Source: Arenimonas caeni
Lineage (GTDB): Bacteria > Pseudomonadota > Gammaproteobacteria > Xanthomonadales > Xanthomonadaceae
Reading direction: 5' to 3'
Length of the DNA stretch: 64,000 nucleotides
Assembly (NCBI RefSeq): GCF_003024235.1
Contig: NZ_KZ679084.1
Coordinates: forward strand, 272,683 to 336,682
Part shown: piece after piece, positions 35,179 to 44,751 of the stretch
Numbering within the stretch: the stretch's first letter is position 1
Layout: each line of letters opens with the position of its first letter
The notes under the pieces: generated by a model
What the model was told of the DNA's origin: nothing
The model's input: the letters and a program-made list of their open reading frames with translations, nothing else
The model's database searches: none
Made by a program: the position numbers and the translations under genes

Positions 35179-35976
35179 TCAGCCTTCAAGCGCCCAGCGG
35201 CGGATATGGCCGGCCATTTCACGCACGCCGTCGGTGAGGGCGGCGGGGCCGGGCTGGAGGATGATCGGCGACTTGATTTCGTGCAGGTGGCCACCGCGCA
35301 CGGCCGGCACGTCGGCCCAGCCCGGGCGCGCGGCGACCTTCTCGGGGCGGAATTTCTTGCCGCACCAGGAGCCGAAGACGATGTCCGGGGCGCGGGCGAT
35401 GATCTGATCATCGTTGGCCAGGATGCGGTGTTTGGCCAGCGACTGCGCCGCGAGCTCCGGGAAGATGTCGTCGCCGCCGGCGATGCGCACCAGTTCGGCC
35501 ACCCAGCGGATGCCGCTGATGCGCGGCTCGTCCCACTCCTCGAAGTACACCCTGGGCCGGCGCGGCAGGGTCGCCGCCTCCGCGACGATGGCATCGAGCC
35601 CGCGCTGCAGCCCGTCGGCGTAATCGTCGGCGGCGGCTGACGCGCCCACCAGCGCGCCGAGCCGGCGCACGTAGTCGAGGATGCCGTCGACGCTGCGATG
35701 GTTGCTGATCCAAACCTCCACGCCGCGCCGCACCAGCTCGGCGGCGATGTCGGCCTGGATGTCCGAAAACCCGACCACGAAGTCGGGTTCGAGGGCGAGG
35801 ATCTCGTCGATCTTGGCCGAGGTGAAGGCGCTGACCTTGGGTTTCTCGCGGCGCGCCCGCGGCGGCCGCACCGTGAAGCCGCTGATGCCGACGATGCGGT
35901 CCTGCTCGCCCAGAGCGTACAAGACCTCGGTGGGTTCCTCGGTGAGGCAGACGATGCGGCGCGGGCCGTGGCTCAC
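35179..35976 (-). CDS. BtuF-like (TroA-fold) cobalamin-binding-type protein without signal peptide
   Basis: 265 residues of the periplasmic-binding-protein class III fold (BtuF/FepB type): [69 protein letters not shown] and [11 protein letters not shown] are typical of proteins annotated as cobalamin-binding. No signal peptide or lipobox is visible; the GTG start overlaps the pdxH stop (GTGA) and no hydrophobic segment lies upstream in frame. It may therefore be cytoplasmic. No permease or ATPase for B12 is near. Function uncertain. Confidence 0.8.
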   Translation of the reverse strand: MSHGPRRIVCLTEEPTEVLYALGEQDRIVGISGFTVRPPRARREKPKVSAFTSAKIDEILALEPDFVVGFSDIQADIAAELVRRGVEVWISNHRSVDGILDYVRRLGALVGASAAADDYADGLQRGLDAIVAEAATLPRRPRVYFEEWDEPRISGIRWVAELVRIAGGDDIFPELAAQSLAKHRILANDDQIIARAPDIVFGSWCGKKFRPEKVAARPGWADVPAVRGGHLHEIKSPIILQPGPAALTDGVREMAGHIRRWALEG

Positions 35977-36590
35977 GGATACAGCATCCGCTTGGTCCAG
36001 GCGCCGTCGACGCGCTCGTAGTGCTGGCGCTCGTGCAGGCGGTAGCGGGCGCCGTACCAGATCTCGATGCGCTCGGGCACCACGCGGAAACCGGACCAGT
36101 GCGGAGGCCGCGGCACCTCGCCCCCTTCGAACTTCTTCTCGAACGCGGCGAACCGGGCCTCGAACTGCTCGCGCGATGCCATCGCCTGCGACTGCAGCGA
36201 GGCCCAGGCGCCGATCTGGCTCGGCCGCGGCCGGGTGGCGAAATAGGCGTCGGCCTCGGCCAGCGTCACCGGCTCGACCGTACCCTCGATCTTGGCCTGC
36301 ACCTGCTCGCGCAGCGTCTTCCACAGGAACAGCAGCGCCGCGTGCGGGTTCTCGGTCAGCTGGCGGCCCTTGCGGCTGTCGTAGTTGGTGTAGAAGACGA
36401 AGCCGCGCGCGTCGTGCGCCTTGAGCAGCACGGTTCGCGCCGAAGGCCGGCCCTCGGCATCAGCGGTGGCCAGGGTCATCGCGGTCGGTTCCGGGTCGCC
36501 GGCCTCGCGGGCTTCCGCCAGCAGCGCGGTGAAGGTGTCGATCGCCTCGGCCAGCAGCGGATCGGCGGCGGATGTGGACGTGTCGTTCAT
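35973..36590 (-). CDS. pdxH: Pyridoxine/pyridoxamine 5'-phosphate oxidase PdxH
   Basis: FMN enzyme producing pyridoxal 5'-phosphate. 205 residues. Family features: [79 protein letters not shown] and the C-terminus RMLYP, the usual PdxH ending. GGGAG precedes the ATG. Divergent from the glycerate-kinase-like gene over a short shared promoter region and coupled to the BtuF-like gene. Confidence 0.97.
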   Translation of the reverse strand: MNDTSTSAADPLLAEAIDTFTALLAEAREAGDPEPTAMTLATADAEGRPSARTVLLKAHDARGFVFYTNYDSRKGRQLTENPHAALLFLWKTLREQVQAKIEGTVEPVTLAEADAYFATRPRPSQIGAWASLQSQAMASREQFEARFAAFEKKFEGGEVPRPPHWSGFRVVPERIEIWYGARYRLHERQHYERVDGAWTKRMLYP

Positions 36591-36611
36591 TCAATGCTCC
36601 CGGGGCTTGCC

Positions 36612-36618
36612 GTATTGT
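36612..36618. promoter_or_regulatory. Shared -10 region of pdxH and the glycerate-kinase-like gene
   Basis: TATTGT on the plus strand (36613-36618) is followed 7 nt later by the ATG at 36626, so that message would be leaderless. Its complement region reads GACAAT on the minus strand and is placed well for pdxH, which has a short leader with GGGAG. Confidence 0.4.
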
Positions 36619-36625
36619 CGCGCCG

Positions 36626-37453
36626 ATGGACCCTTCCCTGCACCCTGTCGCCGGCCACCACACGCCCGATTTCATCGCCGCGCGGCTGGCCGAAGCGCTG
36701 GGCCTGGCGGCCGAAGTGCCAGTCTATGGCCTGACCGGCCTGCAGGGCACCGGCAAGTCGACGCTGGCTGCCGACATGGCCGCCATGGCGCGCCGGCGCG
36801 GCCTGCCGGTGGTGGTGCTGTCGATCGATGATTTCTACCTGGGCCGGCGTGAACGCCTTGCGCTCGGCCGGCGCGTGCACCCGCTGCTCGCCACGCGCGG
36901 GCCGCCGGGCAGCCACGACATCGACCTGGCGCTGGAAACCATCGACGGCCTGCGCGCGGGCCGCGCCGTGCCGCTGCCGCGTTTCGACAAGATCGGCGAC
37001 CGGCGCCTGCCGCCCTCGCGCTGGCCGCGGTCGCCGGCCGGCCTGCGCGCCGTGGTCTTCGAGGGCTGGTTCCACAAGGTGCCGCCGCAGGCGCAGGACG
37101 AACTGGCCACGCCGCTCAATGCGCTCGAGCGCGACGAGGACCCGGACGGCACCTGGCGTCGTTACTGCAACGAGGCGCTGGGCCGCTACGCGCCGCTGTG
37201 GGCGCGGCTCGACCACCTCACCTGGCTGCGCGGCCCGGGCTTCGACGTGGTGCCGGCCTGGCGCTGGCAGCAGGAAGTCACGCTGCAGGCCGCCCACCCG
37301 GGCCGCAAGGCGATGAGCCGCGACCAGGTCGAGCGTTTCGTGCTGTTCTTCGAGCGCACCAGCCGGCAGGCGATGCGGACGCTGCCCGGCATCGCCGACC
37401 GGGAGATCGCGCTCGACGGGGAACGAAGGGTGCTCAGTCCACCACGAAGCTGA
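36626..37453 (+). CDS. D-glycerate 3-kinase-like P-loop kinase
   Basis: 275 residues. P-loop GLQGTGKSTL near residue 36, VVVLSIDDFYLGRRERLALG, RGPPGSHDIDLALETI, LPRFDKIGDRRLPPSRWP, VVFEGWFHKVPPQ; these match the GLYK-type D-glycerate 3-kinase of plants and related bacterial proteins (phosphoribulokinase superfamily). It would phosphorylate glycerate to 3-phosphoglycerate. The C-terminus (FFERTSRQAMRTLPGIAD) is also typical. The gene overlaps the convergent dodecin gene by 20 bp. Confidence 0.85.
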   Translation: MDPSLHPVAGHHTPDFIAARLAEALGLAAEVPVYGLTGLQGTGKSTLAADMAAMARRRGLPVVVLSIDDFYLGRRERLALGRRVHPLLATRGPPGSHDIDLALETIDGLRAGRAVPLPRFDKIGDRRLPPSRWPRSPAGLRAVVFEGWFHKVPPQAQDELATPLNALERDEDPDGTWRRYCNEALGRYAPLWARLDHLTWLRGPGFDVVPAWRWQQEVTLQAAHPGRKAMSRDQVERFVLFFERTSRQAMRTLPGIADREIALDGERRVLSPPRS

Positions 37454-37640
37454 CGCGCATGTTCACGCGCCACTCGGTGATGCTGCCGTCGTCGCCGGTG
37501 ACGACCTTGATCTCGTTCACCCAGGCGCCCTTGATGTTCTTCACGCTCTTGGCGACCTTCTTCAGGCCGGACTGCACGGCGTCTTCCATGTTCTTCTTGG
37601 AGGACGAGGAAACTTCGATCACTTTGGTGACGGTACTCAT
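37434..37640 (-). CDS. Dodecin family flavin-binding protein
   Basis: Tiny dodecamer-forming protein of 68 residues that stores flavin. Typical sequence blocks: VTKVIEVSSSSKKNMEDAV, KKVAKSVKNIKGAWVNEIKV (with the flavin-stacking Trp) and ITEWRVNMRVSFVV. GGAG at 8 nt before the ATG at 37640 fixes the start. Convergent with, and overlapping, the glycerate-kinase-like gene. Confidence 0.95.
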   Translation of the reverse strand: MSTVTKVIEVSSSSKKNMEDAVQSGLKKVAKSVKNIKGAWVNEIKVVTGDDGSITEWRVNMRVSFVVD

Positions 37641-37685
37641 GGCACTTCTCCATTGCGATGGCATCGCCGGGAGTGGCCCCGGCTA

Positions 37686-38507
37686 CTAGCCGCTACGCAG
37701 CAGGGGGCCATAACCGGCCCTGTAGTCCGTAAACGCCGGCGCCCAGCCGCTGGCACGCAGGCGCTGGTTGCGCACCCGCCGGCCGGTTTCCGGCCCGGCC
37801 GGCGGCGCCGGAGCCGCCTCCAGGCCCTCGCAGGCCCGCACCCAGGCCAGCACCTCGCACTCGAGCGCCGGCAGGTCGTCGCTGCCCAGGTACAGCGGGG
37901 CCGGGGCATCGAGCGCCAGCAGGTGGGCCAGCGCCCCGGCGGCATCCTGCACGTGGATCCGGTTGCCCCAGCGGCGCGCCCCCGGCTCGCCGGCGCGGGC
38001 GCGGCGCAGCAGCCACTCGCGCCCGGGGCCGTAGAGCCCGGTCAGGCGCAGCGCGACGCCACCCGGACGCGTGGACAGCAAGGCCTCCGCCTCCAGCAGC
38101 ACCCGGCCATTGAAGGCCGGCGGCCGCGCCGGCGTGGTTTCGTCCACCCACTCGCCGGCGTCCTCGGCGTACACGGCCGTCGACGAGGTGAGCAGCACGC
38201 GCGGCGCCTCGGTGGCCGCCAGCAGGCGCGACAGCCCGTCGATGTAGAGCCTGCGGTAGGCCGCTTCCTCGCGCGCGTCGGGCGCCGCGCAGAAGACCAG
38301 CGCGGCGCAGGCCCGCGGCAGCGCCTGCAGGCCATCGCCACCGGCGAGGTCGGCGCGAAGGGCACGGATGCCCGGGCCGGCATCGGCCTCGCGCCGGCGC
38401 AGGGTGATCACTTCGGTGCCGGCATCGGCAAGCAGGCGCGCCAGCCGGCCGCCGACATCGCCGGCCCCGGCGACCAGCACCGGTCCATCGAACTTGAACT
38501 GAGCCAT
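37686..38507 (-). CDS. Atypical extended SDR (NAD(P)-dependent epimerase-like, YeeZ type)
   Basis: 273 residues with a Rossmann N-terminus ([21 protein letters not shown]) and SDR segments [29 protein letters not shown] and [16 protein letters not shown]. The catalytic Tyr-x-x-x-Lys is not present: the region reads [13 protein letters not shown], with Asn and Leu in place of Tyr and Lys. It resembles YeeZ-like atypical SDR proteins whose role is unknown. ATG at 38507. Divergent from aroK. Confidence 0.82.
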   Translation of the reverse strand: MAQFKFDGPVLVAGAGDVGGRLARLLADAGTEVITLRRREADAGPGIRALRADLAGGDGLQALPRACAALVFCAAPDAREEAAYRRLYIDGLSRLLAATEAPRVLLTSSTAVYAEDAGEWVDETTPARPPAFNGRVLLEAEALLSTRPGGVALRLTGLYGPGREWLLRRARAGEPGARRWGNRIHVQDAAGALAHLLALDAPAPLYLGSDDLPALECEVLAWVRACEGLEAAPAPPAGPETGRRVRNQRLRASGWAPAFTDYRAGYGPLLRSG

Positions 38508-38555
38508 GGCCACCCCCGGGCGCGATCCACACACGGTCGCGATGCGCCCGGATGC

Positions 38556-38561
38556 TAGCAT
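38556..38561 (+). promoter_or_regulatory. Putative -10 box of aroK (TAGCAT)
   Basis: TAGCAT, then eight bases and the aroK ATG, consistent with a leaderless message. No -35 box is clear. Confidence 0.35.
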
Positions 38562-38569
38562 CGCACCCC

Positions 38570-39109
38570 ATGAACCCCGCGCCAAACCTCGTGCTCGTCG
38601 GCCCCATGGGCGCGGGCAAGACCTCGATCGGCAGGCAGCTTGCCAAACGGCTGGGCCTGGCCTTCGTCGACTGCGACCAGCTGCTCGAAGAGCGCACCGG
38701 CGCCGCGGTGCCGGTGATCTTCGAATGCGAGGGCGAGGCCGGCTTCCGCCAGCGCGAATCGGCGCTGATCGCCGAGCTGATGCAGGGCCGCGACCAGCTG
38801 GTGGCCACCGGCGGCGGCGCCGTGCTCGACGAGGCCAACCGGCGTGCGCTGGCGGCGCGCGGTTTCGTGGTGCACCTGCAGGTGAGCGTGGCGCAGCAGC
38901 TCGAGCGCCTGGCCCGCGACCGCAGCCGCCCGCTGCTGGCCGGCCCCGACAAGCAGGCGCGGCTCGAGGGCCTGGCCGCCGTGCGCGGCCCGATCTACGC
39001 GGCCCTGGCCGACCTCGAGTTCGATGCCGACGGCCTGACCGTGGCGACGGCGACCGAGCGCCTGCACGCCCGGCTGCAGGAGCGCTGGCAGCGTACGGAG
39101 GCGGCATGA
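38570..39109 (+). CDS. aroK: Shikimate kinase AroK
   Basis: Phosphorylates shikimate with ATP in aromatic amino-acid synthesis. 179 residues. Walker [16 protein letters not shown], shikimate-binding [12 protein letters not shown] and GFRQRES, GGGAVL, and the lid Arg in [13 protein letters not shown] at 38570 is at the usual distance from the P-loop; an in-frame ATG at 38552 lies inside the putative -10 region. It overlaps aroB by ATGA. Confidence 0.96.
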   Translation: MNPAPNLVLVGPMGAGKTSIGRQLAKRLGLAFVDCDQLLEERTGAAVPVIFECEGEAGFRQRESALIAELMQGRDQLVATGGGAVLDEANRRALAARGFVVHLQVSVAQQLERLARDRSRPLLAGPDKQARLEGLAAVRGPIYAALADLEFDADGLTVATATERLHARLQERWQRTEAA

Positions 39110-40185
39110 GCGAAACCCGCGAACTCGAAGTGGCGCTGGGCGAACGCCGCTACCCCATCCGCATCGGCCGCGGCCTGCTCGGCGACGCCGCCGCGCTGGC
39201 GGCGCTGGTGCCGGGCCGGCATGCGCTGGTGGTCACCGATGCCCATGTCGCGCCGCATTACCTGCCCCTGGTCGAGGCGGCGCTCGGGGGCAAGCAGGCG
39301 GGCACGCTGGTGCTGCCGCCGGGCGAGCAGGAAAAGACGCTGGCGCGCTTCGGCGAGGTGATGGCCGCGCTGGCCGCGCTGGGCGCCAGCCGCGACGCGA
39401 CGGTGCTGGCCCTGGGCGGTGGCGTGGTCGGCGACCTCGCCGGTTTCGCTGCCGCCTGCTGGATGCGCGGGGTGCGCTTCGTGCAGCTGCCGACGACGCT
39501 GCTGGCGATGGTGGACAGTTCGGTGGGCGGCAAGACGGCGGTGGATCTGCCCGAGGGCAAGAACCTGGTCGGCGCCTTCCACCAGCCGGCGGCGGTCGTC
39601 GCCGACACGGCCACGCTCGCCACGCTGCCACCGCGCGAACTGCGCGCGGGCCTGGCCGAGGTGGTGAAGTACGGCGCGCTCGGCGACGCCGGTTTCTTCG
39701 CCTGGCTCGAGGCCCATGCCGACGCGCTGCTGGCCCGCGACGACGCGACCCTTGCCGAGGCCATCGCCCGCTGCTGCGCGCACAAGGCCGGCATCGTCGC
39801 CCGCGACGAAACCGAACGCGGCGAACGCATGCTGCTCAACTTCGGCCACACTTTCGGCCACGCCATCGAAACGCAGCAGGGCTACGGCGGGCTGCTGCAC
39901 GGCGAGGCGGTGGCCGTCGGCATGGTGCTCGCCGCCCGTCTCTCGGCCCGCCTCGGCCGCGCCCCGGCCGCCGACGCCGAGCGCCTGGCCGCCCTGCTCA
40001 CGCGCCTCGGCCTGCCCACCACGATCCCCGCCGGCCTCGACCCGGCCGCCCTGCTCGCCCGCATGCGACTGGACAAGAAAGCCGTCTCGGGCACCCTGCG
40101 CCTCATCCTCTGGCGCGGCCTCGGCCAGGCCGAGGTCGTCGACACGCTCCCCGAAGCCGACCTGCTCCCCGTCCTCTCAGCCTGA
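39106..40185 (+). CDS. aroB: 3-dehydroquinate synthase AroB
   Basis: NAD- and metal-dependent enzyme that cyclises DAHP to 3-dehydroquinate. 359 residues. NAD site [83 protein letters not shown] and [11 protein letters not shown] carry the metal ligands. Translationally coupled to aroK, as in most gammaproteobacteria. Confidence 0.97.
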   Translation: MSETRELEVALGERRYPIRIGRGLLGDAAALAALVPGRHALVVTDAHVAPHYLPLVEAALGGKQAGTLVLPPGEQEKTLARFGEVMAALAALGASRDATVLALGGGVVGDLAGFAAACWMRGVRFVQLPTTLLAMVDSSVGGKTAVDLPEGKNLVGAFHQPAAVVADTATLATLPPRELRAGLAEVVKYGALGDAGFFAWLEAHADALLARDDATLAEAIARCCAHKAGIVARDETERGERMLLNFGHTFGHAIETQQGYGGLLHGEAVAVGMVLAARLSARLGRAPAADAERLAALLTRLGLPTTIPAGLDPAALLARMRLDKKAVSGTLRLILWRGLGQAEVVDTLPEADLLPVLSA

Positions 40186-40231
40186 CCGCTCCCGCGAGCC
40201 TGCAGGAGCGCAGGAGGATGGGGGGACGGGA

Positions 40232-40237
40232 TACAAT
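40232..40237 (+). promoter_or_regulatory. Probable -10 box of the WGR-hemE unit (TACAAT)
   Basis: TACAAT followed by GGCGACCTT and ATG at 40247. Spacing and sequence closely resemble the prfC promoter (TATAATGGCCGGCTTATG). A leaderless message is implied. No good -35. Confidence 0.55.
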
Positions 40238-40246
40238 GGCGACCTT

Positions 40247-40501
40247 ATGCGCCTGTTGCTACAGCAAAAACCCGGGGCCGGCGAGGCGCCCAAGTATGTC
40301 CAGCTGATCCTCCAGCAGGACCTGCTGGGCGGCTGGACCCTGCTGCGCGAAACCGGCCAGATCGGCGGCAAGGCGCAGCTTCGCCGCGAACAGTTCCTGG
40401 AACGCGATGCCGCCCTGTCGGCCTTCGAGAAGGCCCGCGACGCCCAGGTGCGCAAGGGTTTCCAGGTCATGTTCGCCCAAGGCGCCGACGCGCCGCGTTG
40501 A
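40247..40501 (+). CDS. Small WGR-domain-like protein upstream of hemE
   Basis: 84 residues, mostly a WGR-type domain: [28 protein letters not shown] with later [16 protein letters not shown]. The eponymous Trp-Gly-Arg is replaced by Thr-Gly-Gln, but the spacing (GW..LRE.GQIG..G) is that of the family. WGR domains occur in PARPs and in MolR-like proteins and can bind nucleic acid; stand-alone bacterial versions have no clear role. Its stop lies 14 nt before the hemE GTG, so they are probably co-transcribed. Confidence 0.75.
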   Translation: MRLLLQQKPGAGEAPKYVQLILQQDLLGGWTLLRETGQIGGKAQLRREQFLERDAALSAFEKARDAQVRKGFQVMFAQGADAPR

Positions 40502-40515
40502 CCAGAAGGATTGCC

Positions 40516-41586
40516 GTGACCCTCAAGAACGACCGCTTCCTGCGCGCCCTGCGCCGCGAACCCGTGGACTGCACCCCCCTGTGGCTGATGCGCCAGGCCG
40601 GCCGCTACCTGCCCGAGTACCGCGCCACCCGCAAGCAGGCCGGCAGCTTCATGGGCCTGGCCACCAATCCCGAGCTGGCCTGCGAAGTCACCCTGCAGCC
40701 GCTGCGCCGCTACGAGCTTGATGCGGCCATCCTGTTCTCCGACATCCTCACCGTGCCCGACGCCATGGGCCTGGGCCTGTACTTCGCCGAGGGCGAGGGC
40801 CCGAAGTTCGAGCGCCCTGTGCGCAACGAAGCCGACATCGCCAGGCTGGCCGTGCCCGACATGGGCACCGAGCTGCGCTACGTGATGGACGCCGTGTCGC
40901 TCATCCGCCGCGAGCTCGATGGCTCCGTGCCGCTGATCGGCTTCTCCGGCAGCCCCTGGACCCTGGCCTGCTACATGGTCGAGGGCGGCGGCAGCAAGGA
41001 CTTCGCCCGCATCAAGTCGCTGGCGCTGGGCAACCCGGCGGCCATGCACCAGCTGCTCGAGGTGACCACCGACGCCGTCATCGCCTACCTCGCCGCGCAG
41101 CACGCCGCCGGCGCGCAGGCGCTGCAGGTGTTCGACACCTGGGGCGGCGTGCTGGCGCCGCACCTGTACCGCGAGTTCTCGCTGCGCTACCTGCAGCGCA
41201 TCGCCGCCGAACTGCCGCGCGGCGAAGGCCGCGAGCGCGCGCCGCTGATCCTGTTCGGCAAGGGCAACGCGCCCTACCTCGAGGAACTGGCCGCCAGCGG
41301 CGCCGAGGCCATCGGCGTGGACTGGACCGTGGGCCTGGGCGAGGCGCGCCGTCGCACCGGCGGCAAGGTGGCGCTGCAGGGCAACCTCGACCCGGCGACG
41401 CTGTACGCCTCGCCGGAAGTGATCCGCGCCGAAGCCGGCCGCGCCCTGGACGACTACGCGGCCGCCAACGGCGGCTCGCGCGAGGGCCACGTGTTCAACC
41501 TCGGCCACGGCATGAGCCCGGACATGGACCCCGAGCACGTGCGCGTGCTCGTGGACGCCGTGCACCAGCACAGCCGCCGCGGCTGA
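40516..41586 (+). CDS. hemE: Uroporphyrinogen decarboxylase HemE
   Basis: Decarboxylates uroporphyrinogen III to coproporphyrinogen III in heme synthesis. 356 residues. N-terminal signature [89 protein letters not shown] and [13 protein letters not shown]. The GTG at 40516 has AGAAGG at a good distance and is preferred over a TTG at 40498. It ends adjacent (0 bp gap) to the convergent sensor kinase gene. Confidence 0.97.
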   Translation: MTLKNDRFLRALRREPVDCTPLWLMRQAGRYLPEYRATRKQAGSFMGLATNPELACEVTLQPLRRYELDAAILFSDILTVPDAMGLGLYFAEGEGPKFERPVRNEADIARLAVPDMGTELRYVMDAVSLIRRELDGSVPLIGFSGSPWTLACYMVEGGGSKDFARIKSLALGNPAAMHQLLEVTTDAVIAYLAAQHAAGAQALQVFDTWGGVLAPHLYREFSLRYLQRIAAELPRGEGRERAPLILFGKGNAPYLEELAASGAEAIGVDWTVGLGEARRRTGGKVALQGNLDPATLYASPEVIRAEAGRALDDYAAANGGSREGHVFNLGHGMSPDMDPEHVRVLVDAVHQHSRRG

Positions 41587-44500
41587 TCAGGCCACCGGCG
41601 CTCCGCCGTCCGGGGGCGCCGCCGACCACAGCGTGCGCAGGGCGTCGGCCAGCATCGCGCCCGTGACCGGCTTGCGCAGGAAGCCCGCCATGCCGGCGGC
41701 GCGGGCCTCGCGCTCGGCCGCCGCGTCGGCGCGCGCGGTGATCGCCAGCAATGGCAGGGGGCGCCCCTGCAGGCGCAGCAGCCGGGCCAGTTCCAGGCCG
41801 TCGAGGCCGGGCAGGTCGAGATCAAGCAGGGCCGCGTCGAAGGCATGGGCCGCCAGCGCCGACAGCGCCGCGAGGCCGTGCGGCACGTGCACCACCGCGT
41901 GGCCCTGGCGCTCGAGCAGGCCCTGCACCACCTGCGCCACCACCGGGTCGTCCTCCACCAGCAGCAGGCGTCGCCCGCCGGCGGCGGTGGGCACCGGCAG
42001 GCTGGCAACGATGGTGCCCGGCAGTTCGACCGCCGCCAGCGGCAGCTCGACGCGGAAGGTGGCGCCGCGGCCGGGTTCGCTGCTCACCGAAATGGAACCG
42101 CCCATCGCCGCCGCCAGCTCCTGGCTGATCGCCAGGCCCAGGCCACTGCCGCCGTAGCGGCCCGGGGTGCGCGCCGCCGCGCCCTGCTCGAAGCGCTGGA
42201 ACAGCCGCGCCTGCTGGCCCGTGGCCAGGCCCGGGCCGGTGTCGCGCACGTGGATCAGCACGCCCCGCGGCTCGCGCGTACCGACGTGCAGGGCCACCCC
42301 ACCCTTCTCGCAGAATTTGATGGCGTTGCCGGCGAGGTTGAGCAGGATCTGCCGCACGCGGGTGGCGTCGCCGCGCAGGCAGGCCGGCACGTTGCCGTCG
42401 CAGCGCAGGGTGAAGGCCAGGCCCTTGGCCTCGGCCAGCGGCCGCAGCAGCCCGGCCAGTTCGTCGAGCAGGGGCCGCAGCGCGAAGGGTGAATCCTCGA
42501 GCTCGAGCTTGCCGGCCTCGATGCGGGCCAGGTCGAGCGTGTCGTTGACCAGGCGCAGCAGGTGCCGGCCAGCGCCCTGGATGGCCTCGACGCGGGCGCG
42601 CTGCTCGGGATCGAGTTCGCTGCCCTGCAGCAGCTCGGCCATGCCGAGCACGCCCGTCATGGGCGTGCGGATCTCGTGGCCGAGCGTGGCGAGGAAGCGG
42701 GTCTTGGCTTCGGAGTTCTGCTCGGCCAGTTGCTGGCGGGCCCGCGCCATGCGCCAGGCCTCGCGCCGGCGCAGGCGCGCCCGGTGCGACACCGCGGCAA
42801 CGGAGACCAGCGCCAGCAGGCCCATGCCGCCGCCGGCCAGGGCCACCCGCGTGCGCCACCAGGGCGGATCGACCAGTACGGTGATGTGGCGCGGCTCCGA
42901 CCAGGCGCCATCGGGCAGCGAACCGAGGACCTGCAGCTCGAAGCGCCCCGGCGCCAGGCGCGGGAACACGCGTTCGCCCGGCGCACCCACTTCGACCCAG
43001 TCGGGGTCGTAGCCCTCGAGCCGGAAGCGGTAGCGGTGCGCCGCGGGTTCGACGAAGGACAGCAGGCGCGCCACCACGCGCAGGTCGTGGTCGTCGGGGC
43101 CCAGCCGCAGCAGGGCGGTGTCCGGCGCCAGCGACAGCTCGCGGCCGGCCCGGCGCAGGCGCAGCGACTCGATCGCGACCGGCGGCGGCGCCAGCGCGCG
43201 CCGGTCGAGCCGGCGCGTGTCGAAGCGCTGCAGGCCGCGGGCGCCGAGCGCAGCGCCGTGGCCACCGGGCGCGACCACCACGCCGCCCTCGCCCAGTTCC
43301 TGCACCACCATGCCGTCGCCGGTGCCGAAGCGGCGCAGCGCGCCGGCCTGCGGATCGAGCCGCCACAGCCCGCGGGGCGTGGCCAGCCAGAGCGCGCCGC
43401 CGGGGTCGCGCGCCAGCTCGATCGCGTCCACGGCCGGCACGCCGTCGCCGGCATCGAAGCGGTGCCGCGGCTCAAGCCGTTCGCCCTGCCAGTGCAGGCC
43501 CGCCAGCCGGGCCGGACCGGCCAGCCAGACCTGGCCATCGGGATCGGCCAGCAGCGTGCGCCAGGGGCCCGCGGGGGCGCCCGGCACCGGCAGGAAGCGC
43601 GCCTCGCCGGGCACCCAGCGCTCGAGGCCGCCGCCGGCCTGGCGCCAGGGCTGGCCATCGGGCCCCAGCCACAGCGGGGCGCGGGCCGGCCGCTCGACGG
43701 CGCGCGCGCTCCCGTCGGGCCAGTGCAGCGCACCGGCCGGGCCCGCCGCCCACAGGCTGCCGTCGCCCGCCTGCAGCCACTGCGTGACCGGCCAGGGCGC
43801 ATCCGGCCAAGGCTCGCGCACCAGCTCGTCCCGGCCGGGGACCAGCCGCGACAGGCGCCGGCCCTGCGCCAGCATCAGCGCACCGTCGCGCAGCGCCAGC
43901 AGGGCGCTGGCGGCACCGGATTCCGGCGCCGGGCTCACCGCCACCGCCTGCCGCCCGCCCCCCTCGAGCGCCACCTTCCACAGCTCGCCGCCGTCGAGCC
44001 ACCAGGCGCTGCCGTCCTGCGCAGCGGCCAGCAGCGCCGGGCCACCGCGGCCCTCGATGAAACCGAAACTGGCCCAGGCAGGCGGCAGCGACAGCAGGCC
44101 ATGACCGCGCGTGCCGAACCACAGCCCGCCCTCGCGGTCCTCGAACAGGGCCAGCACCACGCCGGGCCACAGTGGCTCTGACGCCGGCGCCCCCGGCGCG
44201 ATGCCGCGACGCAGGCCATCCTCGCCGCCCAGCCAGTGCACGCCCTCGCGGTCGACCAGGCCGGGCGGGCCCGCGGGCGCCGGCCCGGCGTCCACCGCCG
44301 GCACCGGCTCGAAGTACCGGCGCGCGGCATCGAGGCGCCAGCTGCCCAGGCCTTCCACCCGCACCAGCACGCGATCTTCGGCATCCACCTGCAGGCCGCC
44401 CAGCACGTTGCCCGGCAGCGACCCGGCCTGCCCGGGCACGTGCCGCCAGACCTGGAAACCGAGGCCGTCGAAGCGCGCCAGGCCATCGGCGGTGGCCAGC

Positions 44501-44685
44501 CACAGGTAGCCGGCCCGGTCCTGGGCGATGGCCTCGACGCGGCTGGAGGGCAGGCCTTCGGCGACGCCATGCACGCGCAGCGGCACCGACGCGGGCGACT
44601 GCCCGTGGCTGGCCTGCGGCCAGACCAGCGCGCAGAGCAGCGCCAGCACCGCCACGCAATGTTCCGGCAGCGATGACGGCTGCAT
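41587..44685 (-). CDS. Hybrid sensor histidine kinase with periplasmic two-component propeller
   Basis: 1032 residues. Signal peptide (ALLCALVWPQASHG), then about 560 residues of periplasmic propeller repeats (GYLWLATADGLARFDG, LWFGTRGHGLLSLP, ALWLATPRGLWRLDP), a Y_Y_Y domain (YRFRLEGYDPDWVEVG), a membrane helix (ALAGGGMGLLALVSVAAV), HisKA (FLATLGHEIRTPMTG), HATPase (NLAGNAIKFCEKG, DTGPGL, GGSGLGLAISQEL) and a C-terminal receiver (LVEDD, LLDLDLPGLDG, RKPVTG). It lacks a DNA-binding output, so a downstream phosphotransfer partner must lie elsewhere. Signal unknown; such propellers often bind polysaccharides or other envelope ligands. Confidence 0.92.
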   Translation of the reverse strand: MQPSSLPEHCVAVLALLCALVWPQASHGQSPASVPLRVHGVAEGLPSSRVEAIAQDRAGYLWLATADGLARFDGLGFQVWRHVPGQAGSLPGNVLGGLQVDAEDRVLVRVEGLGSWRLDAARRYFEPVPAVDAGPAPAGPPGLVDREGVHWLGGEDGLRRGIAPGAPASEPLWPGVVLALFEDREGGLWFGTRGHGLLSLPPAWASFGFIEGRGGPALLAAAQDGSAWWLDGGELWKVALEGGGRQAVAVSPAPESGAASALLALRDGALMLAQGRRLSRLVPGRDELVREPWPDAPWPVTQWLQAGDGSLWAAGPAGALHWPDGSARAVERPARAPLWLGPDGQPWRQAGGGLERWVPGEARFLPVPGAPAGPWRTLLADPDGQVWLAGPARLAGLHWQGERLEPRHRFDAGDGVPAVDAIELARDPGGALWLATPRGLWRLDPQAGALRRFGTGDGMVVQELGEGGVVVAPGGHGAALGARGLQRFDTRRLDRRALAPPPVAIESLRLRRAGRELSLAPDTALLRLGPDDHDLRVVARLLSFVEPAAHRYRFRLEGYDPDWVEVGAPGERVFPRLAPGRFELQVLGSLPDGAWSEPRHITVLVDPPWWRTRVALAGGGMGLLALVSVAAVSHRARLRRREAWRMARARQQLAEQNSEAKTRFLATLGHEIRTPMTGVLGMAELLQGSELDPEQRARVEAIQGAGRHLLRLVNDTLDLARIEAGKLELEDSPFALRPLLDELAGLLRPLAEAKGLAFTLRCDGNVPACLRGDATRVRQILLNLAGNAIKFCEKGGVALHVGTREPRGVLIHVRDTGPGLATGQQARLFQRFEQGAAARTPGRYGGSGLGLAISQELAAAMGGSISVSSEPGRGATFRVELPLAAVELPGTIVASLPVPTAAGGRRLLLVEDDPVVAQVVQGLLERQGHAVVHVPHGLAALSALAAHAFDAALLDLDLPGLDGLELARLLRLQGRPLPLLAITARADAAAEREARAAGMAGFLRKPVTGAMLADALRTLWSAAPPDGGAPVA

Positions 44686-44751
44686 GCCCCCTCCGGTCTC
44701 GGATGCGGCCTAGACTAACCAGCCACCCGACGCACGAAGGTGCGAAAACGG

